DNA from: Molossus alvarezi
Taxonomy: Eukaryota > Chordata > Mammalia > Chiroptera > Molossidae
Direction: 5' to 3'
DNA: 64,000 nt
Assembly: GCA_037176705.1 (NCBI GenBank)
Contig: CM073891.1
Coordinates: forward strand, 52,144,571 to 52,208,570
Position numbers and translations under genes: made by a program. Below, piece by piece: positions 21,917 through 31,619 of the stretch. The notes under the pieces are model-generated. The model worked only from the letters and a program-made list of their open reading frames with translations. It had not been told where the DNA came from and made no database searches. Positions within the stretch are counted from its first letter, which is position 1, and every line of letters starts with the position of its first letter.

Positions 21917-22710
21917 GGAAGGAAGCAAAGCAAAGAAAAGAAATAAAATGAAATGCAAAGAAAAGAAAAAAAGGAAAAAAACCTCACTTTGCTCATCTCT
22001 TTAATCTTTCAGCACAGCCAGCTCACTGGGCAGGTCTCCTGCCCAGGCTCCCACCCAGCCAGATATCCAAATCCCCAGCACCATCAAGCCTTGCCTCTGG
22101 GGTGCCCATTTCCAGCCCAGGGCTGTTCCACAGGTTGAGGAAGGGATGCTGCCTCTTCTCTCCAGGTGGAGAGGAACACACCTCTTTCCCCAGGCACTCT
22201 GACTAGCCCTGTCAAAGTTCTTCCAGCAAATACTTGGCCCCTCAGATTCACTGCTGTGTGATCCACTCAGACCCCTCCTCGAGTCTGCCATTCTACTTTG
22301 TGGTTCCTCCAGTGCCCACAGTCAGGGCTGGTGTTGTATCCAAGTTCTAGTCCCCCAGAGGGCCGAATCACCTGATTCCCACTGTCCAAAGGTTCCCCTT
22401 CTCTTCTCTGTTGCTCTTCTTTGGTAATCTTGTGTGGGGCTGAGTCCCCCACTCCCAGGGGGCAGGAGCTGCATATCCGCCCCTCCCCTCCATCTTCCCA
22501 GCGGAGCTGCACAGCTGCATGAATTCACTCACATATTTTGCATCTTCTCCTGTCCCCTCTCTATTCCTCCATGCTCGCAGTATTTCCAAACAGATATTTT
22601 CAGGTGGCTTTTCCAGTTGAATGTTCTGCATTTTAGCCTCAAATCTGGTCCTGTGCTAGGAGCAAGCAGATAGAACTTCCTTAGGCTTCAGCCATCTTGC
22701 CTCTCTCTAT

Positions 22711-23520
22711 CCTCATTCTTTTTTACTCTTTTTTTCTGTTTGATGCTCTGATTGGGTGTTTCTTTCTACCTTTTCTTCTAAATCCCTGATTTGATCCTCT
22801 GCTTCATCCAACCTACTTTTTAATCCTTCCAGTGTTTCTTTTTGTTGTTGTTTGTTAATCCTCACCCAAGGATATTTTTTCCATTGATTTTCAGAGAGAG
22901 TGGAAAGGAGGGAAGGACGGGGAAATAGAGAGAAACATACATGTGAGAGAGACACATTGATTGGTTGCCTCCTGAATACGCCCTGGCCAGGGCTGGGGAT
23001 AGAACCCACAACCCAAGGATGCACCCTTTACCAGAAATCAAACCCTCAGTGCATGAGTCAACTCTCCATCCACTGAGCCACGGCAGCCAAGGCCAATTTA
23101 TTTTTGATGTCAGATATGGTATTCTCATTTCTAACCTCTGTACTTCTTTCTCATGGTTTCTATTTTCTTTTTCATATTGTAGTTCCCATTAAGTTCCTTG
23201 AGCATCCTTATAAACATTACTTTGAACTCTATATCTGATCAATTGCTTGCCTCCATTTCATTTAGCTCTTTTTCTCGAGATTCCTCCTGTTCTTTCATCT
23301 GGGGCCTGTTTCTTTCTCTCCCAATTCAGCTGTCTCTTTGTGTTTGTTTCTGGGTATTGGATAGAACTTCTATGACTCCCAGTCTTCATGAGATGGCCTA
23401 ATGTAGTAGGTGTTCCTGTGGGACCTAGTGGTGTGGTCACCTTGACGTTTTTAAATAGGAATGTCCCTTGTGTGAGTTTTGCAGACCTGCCTGTTGTAAT
23501 TTAGTCTTGATTGCTGTTGG
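22711..23520 (-). mobile_element. Old HAL1 fragment with ORF1 N-terminal half
   Basis: On the minus strand, 23,440-23,100 aligns with the HAL1-C region just before and within ORF1 (ACACCTACTACATTAGGCCA, then CAGAAACAAACACAAAG, then CCAGATGAAAGAACAGGAGG). The remainder encodes an ORF1 coiled coil, LEGLKSRLDEAEDQIRDLEE. It is more diverged than the other HAL1 copies and is cut at 22,710. A SINE splits it at 22,852-23,093. Confidence 0.7.
22852..23093 (-). mobile_element. Old tRNA-derived SINE (Ves-related)
   Basis: The minus-strand head GCCTTGGCTGCCGTGGCTCAGTGG, a B box GGTTTGATTTCTGG, CCCTGGCCAGGGC in the middle and CCTTGGGTGAGGATTAACA at the tail. It is clearly more diverged than the other Ves copies, and no good TSD is visible. 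Confidence 0.8.
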
Positions 23521-23853
23521 TCTGTTCATGTGTGGGATCAACCCTCAGGCTTGCTGACTGTAAAGTTCAATCCTGACAAAGATGTGCAAGCTGCTGTGCA
23601 GGTGCTTACTTTTTAGGGGCATCCAAATAAATAAAAGTGTTCAGTGCCAAAATGGCTTAAATTAAAGGGACTGTCAATACTAAGTGTCAGCAAGGATCAA
23701 ATTGGAACTGTCACATATTACCTTCCATCTTTTTAGGGGCTTCCTTTAAAGGCCCACGTCCCAATTTAGGCAGAATAATTTCAATTATCTTAAATAAAAA
23801 GACCCCAGTCACAACACCTGAAACAAAAACCTATGCAATTTTTCTTATTAACA
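23521..23853. other. Nothing recognised
   Basis: Possibly the upstream part of the old HAL1 5'UTR, but I cannot align it with confidence. No gene. Confidence 0.35.
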
Positions 23854-23868
23854 TAAAATAAAATAATA

Positions 23869-24060
23869 GCCTGGCCAGTGTGGATCAGTGAATTGAGCAT
23901 TATCTCATGGACTGAGAGGTCCTGGTTTGATTCCTAGGGCACATACTCAGGTTGTGGGTTTAATCCCCAGTAGGGGGTGTGCAGGAGGCAAGCAATTGGT
24001 ATTTCTCACATTGATGTTTCTATCTCTCTCTCCCTTAAAAAATTAATAAAAACATTTTGT
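23869..24060 (+). mobile_element. Ves-related SINE (second branch), diverged
   Basis: GCCTGGCCAGTGTGGATCAG head, GGTTTGATTCCTAG B box, AGTAGGGGGTGTGCAGGAGGC centre and TCTCTCTCTCCCTTAAAAAATTAATAAA tail. AAAATAAAATAATAG precedes it and a similar A-rich string follows near 24,095, so the TSD is only approximate. Confidence 0.85.
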
Positions 24061-24329
24061 TTATTGATTTAATAAAAAAGCATTATTTCATTTAAAAATA
24101 AAATGAAATAATAGTAAGGAAGCAGGCTTTGGGGGAAAATATGCCCATATAAGCAAAAGGAGTTTATTCCTGAACCTTGATAACTTAAGAATCTCTGGAT
24201 TAGATCATAACTGAAATTCATTCTATCAGCAGACTTTTCAATTAATGAACCAATAAATTTATTTTATTATTTAATCCAGTTTGAATTGGGTTTTCAGTTA
24301 CTTCTGCTAAAAGCACCAAATCTGGCCAG

Positions 24330-24339
24330 AAGATGGCGG
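24330..24339 (+). promoter_or_regulatory. YY1-type motif at the L1-C 5' end
   Basis: AAGATGGCGG occurs 13 bases from the element start, the place where human L1 carries a YY1 site that helps set the transcription start. The sequence and spacing are seen directly; binding is inference. Confidence 0.6.
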
Positions 24340-24994
24340 TGGGCAGGACCTGAGGGAGGATGAGTGTGTGAGAGAGTGAGCAAGTGTGTGAGAGAGTGTG
24401 AGTGGACATGAAGGTGGACGACCAAACCTGAGCAGTGCAGAGCCTTGGAGCAGAAAGTTCCTGTGCTTTGGATGGGAGCAGCTGGCTACCACGGTAAGTG
24501 GCCCTTCAGGGCGCTTCTCCCAGTGCGGCAGGGAGGTCCCACTATTTTGGAAGATCCCAGGTCTTCCCTGGGAAGAGGCAGTGGGACCGGCCAGGGCCCA
24601 GCAACCCTAGCCCACCAGCGCACCTGGCACCATTGGACCAGTGGACACTCTGCATCAACACAGATCGGGGCACAGTAGTGGAGCTGCCAAGGGGCTGGTT
24701 GCAGAAGCCACAGACAGCCCAGAGCCCAGCACCATCCCCCATAGTAACAGCCCTATCAGAGTCTAGATATACCCTCAGCAACAGAGGCTGGGGAACAGAC
24801 ATCCATCCCCAGGCAACAGAAGCACAGACCAGCAACTGAGACCCATCCCCAAAAACTACAGCAAAATCTGAGCAGGAGTTGAGCCCCACGGGGCAGCAGC
24901 ACTCCTCAGCCGCCAGCGGCAGGACCTAGGGCTCCACAGACGCATGTGCTGTCCAGTAGCTTATAAGACCATTGGGAAGCTAGAACCCAAAAGA

Positions 24995-25390
24995 GCCTGG
25001 TGCGATCCAGCTGCCTGCCCTCTGGACCTGCAGGGTATGGGAGCACCAGAGAGGCCAGTGCGACCCAGCAGGGACTGTGCCATCCTGTTACCCACGGGAC
25101 CTGCAGGGTGCTAAAGCACCAGAGAGGCCTGTGCAACCTAGCAGGGACTACGTGATCTAGTTACCCATGGGGCCTGTGAAATGCTGAAGCACCAGAGAGG
25201 CCTGCGTGACCCAGCAGAAACTGTGCCATCGAATTACCCACAGGACCTGTGGATTGCTGAAGCACCAGAGAGGCCTGTGCAACCCAGCAGCCCATAACAT
25301 AGGTATAGAGCCCAGTCCCCAAAGAAACTGTGCGATCCAGTTACTCACAAGACCCGCAGATGCAGGGTCACCAGGAAGGCCTGTGTGACC
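24995..25390 (+). repeat. 73-74 bp tandem array in L1-C 5'UTR
   Basis: GCACCAGAGAGGCC recurs at 25,042, 25,116, 25,189 and 25,262 (spacings 74, 73, 73), each followed by GTGCRACCCAGCAG and then TTACCCACRGGACCTG. A degenerate unit continues to about 25,390. About five units in total, differing by point changes. It resembles promoter monomers of other L1 lineages in position but not in sequence. Confidence 0.9.
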
Positions 25391-26216
25391 CAGCTATGCA
25401 CAAGATAGACTTGGAGGTTGTGAAAATAGAGGCAGAGTGAATAGAAGCTATGCAGACGATCTCCCAGGACAAAATGGAAATTACAACTAAAATAAAGACA
25501 AATTCTCAGAAAAAAGCAACAGAAAAGCAGCAGGACAAGACCATATAACCAGGGACACTGGTAGGATCTGTAGAGGCACAAGAGGGTGGCGGGCTGGGAG
25601 CACACAGACAGCAGCAGTCCCAGCTGAGAGCAGTGCCCTTGGGGAATAAAGACCAAGCTCACTGCACAAAGCACTAAAATAGCCATAGCCACTCAACTGG
25701 GGGCTATGACAGAGGGAGAGCACACTGGGATGGAACTCTGTGGGGACACTGGGGATCTGGAGGGCACTCATAGTTTTTGCTGAGTTGTGGCCAAAAAGGA
25801 CAGTGGCCTGTGTGCTCCTTCCCAGAGATGTGGGGAAAAGCAGCAGCCCTCCCCCTTTCCCCCCCAGCCCCCCTCCCATCCCCAAAGATTCAGCCTTTCT
25901 CAGGTAAGGCAAAGAAATGCAAATTGAGGCTCATTAATAACCAGCATCTATCCCACCTACTGGAAATCCTCTTATGCAGAACACCAGGTCTACATTCCAA
26001 GGCACTAAGTAACTGAGACCAGTAGCCACTAGGAAAAAGGTAGAGGATAACTGAACCCTTCCTGAGCTTGCAAATCTACACAGGAAAGTAATATTTGACA
26101 GTGATGTTTAATGTGGACCAACCCAGGCTCATACAAACCCAGTAGAGGGAACCACAAACAGCAGAACACCAACACCCACAGGAAAAATTAGGCGGGCTCC
26201 AAAACCCACTGCCAAA

Positions 26217-27109
26217 ATGGTGAGACAAAGAAACAAATCCCAAATGAAAGAACAAAAGAACTCTATCAAAAATGAGATTAATGAAATCCAGCGATGCAAA
26301 TTATCAGAAGTAGAGTTCAGAGCCATGATCTTAAGGAAGCTCAACAGCATGAGTAAGGACATCACACCATGAGTAAAGATATAGAAACACTGAAAACCAA
26401 CCAAGTGAAAATGAAGAATGACATAGCAGAAATTAAGAACACATAGAAAGGACTGACCAGCAGAGTAGAGGAAACTGAGGACCAGATCAGTGAATTAAAA
26501 GACAGGGTAGAAAAAAATCAATCAATCCCAAAACAAAAACAAAAAACATAAACAATTAAAAACAGAAAGACAGCTTAAGAGAACTGTAGGACAACTGCAA
26601 ATGTAATAACGTTCGCATCATAGGAGTCCCTGAAGAGGAAGAAAATGGGCAATGGTTAGAGAATATATTTGAAGAAACAGTGACAAAAAACTTTTCTAAT
26701 TTGGTGAAGGAAGAAGGCATTCAATTTCAAGAAGCACAGAAAGCCCCAAGTAAGAACAACCCAAACAAGCTCACAACAAGACATAGTAATTAAAAGGCCA
26801 AAAATTAAAGACAAAGAGAGACTCCTAAAGGCAGCAAGAAATAAGAAACAGGTTAGCTACAAAGAAAACCTCATAAGGCTCTCAGCTGACTTCTCAATAG
26901 AAACACTACAGAGCAGAAGGGAGTGGCATTAAGTAATCAAGGTCATGAAAAACCAGGATCTGAATCCAAGACTATTCTATTCAGCAAGGCTATTATTTAA
27001 AATAGAAGGTCAAATAAACAGCTTTCCAGGCAAAAAAAAAAAAAAAAAGGCTAAGGGAATATATTTACACCAAACCACCACTGCAAAATATGATAAAGGA
27101 CTGCTGTAA
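26217..27109 (+). pseudogene. ORF1 (L1): L1-C ORF1, degraded
   Basis: Starts ATGGTGAGACAAAGAAAC (MVRQRNKSQMKEQKN) and would stop at TAA 27,107-27,109, 893 bp in all. Recognisable blocks are the coiled coil, the RRM-like segment (around 26,610-26,640) and the C-terminal domain. Internal stops (e.g. near 26,370 and 26,445) and an A17 run near 27,033 disrupt it. Confidence 0.85.
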
Positions 27110-29814
27110 TTAGTAGAAGAAATAGGAAGAAAAATAGAACCACACTGAACAAAAATGGCAATAAATAAGTACATATCAATAATCACCTTAAATGTAAATG
27201 AACTGAATGCTTCAATAAAAAGACACAGAGTAGCTGATTGGATAAGAAAGCATGACTCATCTATATGTTGTTTACAAAAGATCCACTTCACAACAAAAAC
27301 TCACATAGGTTGAAGGTGAAGAAATGAAAAAAAAATCTTTCAAGCAAACAGAAAGCAAAAAAAAATAAAAAAGCTGGAGTAGCAATACCCATATCTGATA
27401 AAGTAGATTTCAAAATGAAGGCCATAACTAGAAACAAAGAAGGCCACCACATAATATTGAAAGGATGTATCCAACAGGAAGATATAACCTTGGAAAACAC
27501 ATATGCACCCAATATAAAAGCACCAACATATATTAATAATCTTTTGGAGGACTTCAAAGGATAAATTGACAGCAATACAATCATAACAGAGGACTTCAAT
27601 CACCTGCTGACATCACTGGATAGATCTTCTAGACAAAAAAATTAACAAGCAAACACAGACTCTAAATGAAGCACTAGATCAAATGGATTTAATACATATC
27701 TACAGAGAATTAAACCTCAAAACTGCAGAATTCACATTCTTCTCAAGTGCACATGGGAAATTCTCAAAAACAGACCACATGTTAGGACACAAACTAAGTC
27801 TGTATAAGTTCAAGAAGACTGAACTCATATCAAGCATCTTCTCAGATCACAATGGCATGAAACTAGAAATCAATTGAACAAGAACATGCAAAGACATTTG
27901 AACACATGGAGGCTAAATAGCATGTTATTGAACAATGAATGGGTTACCATGGAGATCAAGGAAGAAATTAAAAACTTCCTGGAAACCAATGAAAATGAAC
28001 ACACAACAACACAAAATCTATGGGATGCAGTAAAAGCAGTTCTGAGAGGGAAGTTTATAGCACCACAGGCCTCCCTCAAACAAACAAACAAAAACATTTG
28101 AATAGACTATGTAACCTCACAAGTTAAAGAACTAGAAAGCAAGCAAAAGAAAACCCCAGAGCAAGTAGAAGGAAGGAAATAGTAAAGATCAGGGAGAAAT
28201 GAATGACATAGAGACAAAAAAAAAAAAAAAAAAATCAAAGGATCAATGAAACAAAGAGCTTGTTCTTTGAAAAGGTAAACAAGATTGATGGACCCTTAGC
28301 TAGACTAACCAAGAAACAAAGAGTGAGAACCCAAATGCACAAAATCAGAAATGAAAAAGGAGAAATAATAACTGACACCACAGAAATACAAAGGATTGTT
28401 GACAAATATTATGAAGAATTATATGGTAACAAATTCAACAATCTAAGTGAAATGGACAAATTTATAGAAACACATAGTCTCACAGGAAGTGATAGGAAAC
28501 TTGAATAACCAATAACAACAAAAGAAATTGAAGATGTAATCAAGACTCTCCCAGCAAGCCAAAGCCCAGGCCCAGACGACTTCAAGGGGGAATTTTATCA
28601 AACATTCAAAGAAGAACTATTACCCATTCTCCTCAAAGTATTTCAAATAATTCAAGAAGAAGGAAGACTTCCAGACTTGTTTTATGAGACCAGTATAATT
28701 CTAATTCCAAAACCAACAAAAGACACTACAAAGAAAGAAAACTACAGACCAATATCCCTGATGAACACAGATGCCAAAATCCTGAAAAAAATACTAGCAA
28801 ATTGAATCAAAAAATACATCAAAAAAATTATTCACCATGACCAAGTGGGATTAATCCCAGAAATGCAAGGCTGGTACAATATTTGCAAACCAATGAATGT
28901 GATTACCCCATAAATAAAATGAAATATAAAAATCATATGATCATATCAATAGACACTAAAAAAACAGTTGACAAATCCCAGCACCAATTTCTAATAAAAA
29001 CACTCAGCAATGTGGAAATAGAGGGAGTATATCTCCACATAATAAAGGCCATATAGAAAAGACCTACAGCCAACATCATACTCAGTGGGCAGAAACTAAA
29101 AACATTTCCCTTAAGAACAGGAACAAGACAGGGATGCCCACTTTTGCCACTCTTATTTACCATGGTACTGGAAGTCTTAGCCACAGCAATCAGACAAGAA
29201 GAAAAAATAAAAGGGATTCAAATTGGAAAGGAGGAAGTGAAACTGTCATTATTTGCAGATGACATGATACTATACATAGAAAACCCCATAGACTCCATCA
29301 AAAATTTACTAGACTTAATAAATGAATTTGGCAAAGTAGCAGGATATAAAATTAACGTCAAGAAATTGATGGCATTTTTATACAGCAATGATGAACTCAC
29401 AGAAAGAGAAACTAAAAAACAATACCATTTACCATCGCAGCAAAAACAATCAAGATACTTAGGAATACACTTGTCCAAAGAAATAAAAGACCTATTTGCA
29501 GAAAACTACAGGTCATTGAAAAAAGAAATAGAGGAAGATATAAAAACGTGGAATCACATACCTGGCACAAGAACAACATATAGACCATTGGAATAAAACA
29601 AAGAACCCAGGAATCGACCCAAGGCAATATGCTAAATTAATATTTGACAAAGGTGGCAAGAGCATATAGTGGAGTCAAGACAGCCTCTTTAATAAATGGT
29701 ATTGGGAAAACTGGACAGCTACATACAAAAAAATGAAACTAGACGATCAACTTACACCACACACAAGAATAAACTCAAAATGGATAAAAGACTTAAATGT
29801 GCCCACTTCCAGTC

Positions 29815-29824
29815 AAGATGGCGG
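29815..29824 (+). promoter_or_regulatory. YY1-type motif at the HAL1-N 5' end
   Basis: AAGATGGCGG lies 14 bases into the element, essentially the same position as in L1-C although the surrounding 5'UTRs differ. Function inferred from the human L1 parallel. Confidence 0.6.
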
Positions 29825-30655
29825 TGTAGTTAAATGCGGTATCGCGTCCTCCCATGAACACATCAAAGTTACAACTAAACTACAGAAAAGCCATCATTCA
29901 AAACTGCCTGAAATCAAGGTGAATGGAAGTCCTACAACTACAAAATTAAAGCAGCAGCCACATCCACACTGGAAGGAGGGGCGGAGGCTCGACAGGCTGG
30001 TCCCATACCCACGTGTGGTGAATAAAAATCAGGAGGATACCTCAGCTGGGAAGGTCCTCCCTGAGGACTGAGGGGTCCCCGTCCCACACTAGGTGCCCCG
30101 CTCAGGGTTCCAGTGCCAGGAAGAGAAGTCCCCATAACTTCTGACTGGAAAAACCAGCAGGAAATGAGGCTCAGGGAAGCTGACATGGCTGCAGCCCTGG
30201 GCAGCTCCTTAAAGGGCCCGCACACAAACTTATCGTACTTGCTCCCTCTAAGCTTGGAGGGGAGGCAGCTCAAGGGGCGCCAGAGACATACAGGGAAGAA
30301 CTGAGCTGTTTGGCATTGGAGCAAGGGCTTTTTCCAGGACAAACATGCTGTCAGAGGCCTTTGTTCCTTTGGTGAAGACTTCCCTGGGGCAGCAGACAGC
30401 CGCCATATCTGGGACTCCAGCAACCTGGCTCACACTGGTAGCCCCACCATGGTGATTTCCTGAGTCCCTGCCCCGCCCCACTCAACTTTCAGGCCCATCC
30501 AAGCTGTTGCCACTTTCTTAACCATAGGATTGGCCTGTCTTGGATCCTGCTTCAGGTTTTTCCTAAATTCTTTCAAACAAGCAGCATCTGGCCTCAGCTA
30601 GCCCCATACTGCACATTAAGTAATACACAGAAACAAACACAGGGAGGCAGCCAAA

Positions 30656-31619
30656 ATGAGGAGACAAGGAAACAGGTCCCAAATGAAGGAATAAAACAAA
30701 ACCCCAAGAAAAGAACTAAGCGAAATGGAGATAAGCAACCTAACAGATGCTGAGTTCAAAATACTGCTTATAAGGATGCTCAATGAACTTAGTTAGAACT
30801 TCAGAGAACTTAGTGAGGGCTTCAGGAGCATAAAAAAGGACCAGTTGGAAATGATAGATGCACAGTCAGAAATGAAGGAGGCATTAACTGAAATAAAGAA
30901 TAATTTACACAAATTCAATAGTAGGGTACATAAATCCAAGAAGCGAACCATCGATTTGCAATATAAGGAAGCAAAAAACACCCAATCAGGACAGAAAAAA
31001 GAAGCCAAAAAAAATGAGAATAGTGTAAGGAGCCTCTGGGACAACTTCAAGCATGCCAACATTCGCATCTTGGGGGTTCCAGGAGAAGAGAGAGAACAAG
31101 AAATTGAAAACCTGTTTGAAACAATAATGGCAGAACTTTCCTAACTTGGTGAAGGAAACAGACGTACAAGTCCAGGAAACACAGAGAGTCCCAAATAAGA
31201 TGAACCCCAAGAGGCCCACACCAAGACACATCATCATCAAAATGCAAAAGGTTCAAGACAAAGAGAGAATCTTAAAAGCAGCAAGAGAGAGGCAGCTAGT
31301 TACCTACAAGGGAGTTCCCATAAGGCTGTGAGCTGATTTCTCAAAAGAAACTTTGCAGGCCAGAAGGGAGTGGCAAGAAATATTTAGAGTGATGAAAAGC
31401 AAGAACCTACAACCAAGATTTCTCTATCCTGCAAAGCTGTCATTTAGAATCGATGGCCATATAAAGACATTCCCAGAAAAGAAAACGTTAACGGAGTTCA
31501 TCACCACCAAACCATTACTATATGAAATGATGAAGAAAAAGATAAAATATATGAACAATAAAATGGCAATAAATACATATCTATCAACAATGGAATCTAC
31601 AAACAAAATGGACAGGTAG
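30656..31619 (+). pseudogene. ORF1 (HAL1): HAL1-N ORF1, RNA-binding protein, broken
   Basis: ATG at 30,656 (MRRQGNRSQMKE, then a stop). The coiled coil and RRM part read well in 30,845-31,144 (NIRILGVPGEERE), then 31,146-31,331 (RPTPRHIIIKMQK, KERILKAARE) and 31,353-31,619 (MQARREWQEIF, LYPAKLSFRIDG). It is paralogous to L1-A ORF1, sharing NICIIGVPEEE and RPTPRHIVIKL. A small deletion near 31,530 removes the normal stop, so the frame runs on through a remnant of the ORF2 start (MAINTYLST) to 31,619. Confidence 0.88.

Larger units (their letters stand above)
21141..22710 (-). mobile_element. Probable old L1/HAL1 5'UTR block
   Basis: On the minus strand this starts near 22,710 and has GCAAGATGGCTGAAGCC about 13 bases in, the placement of the YY1-type motif in L1-C and HAL1-N. 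It then runs as GC-rich sequence to about 21,150 without an ORF. It abuts an old HAL1 ORF1 fragment in the same orientation. It is interrupted by a MITE (21,329-21,568) and a purine microsatellite. The family assignment is inference. Confidence 0.45.

Noticed and set aside
21622..21951. Frame with long Arg-Glu repeats, and its Leu-Phe counterpart on the other strand
   Set aside because: Both translate a (GAGAAA)n microsatellite; the same applies to 59,300-59,569 over (GA)n.
24995..25390. Regular repeats resembling a CRISPR array
   Set aside because: The units are contiguous 73-74 bp monomers with no constant-repeat/unique-spacer pattern, in a mammalian L1 5'UTR.
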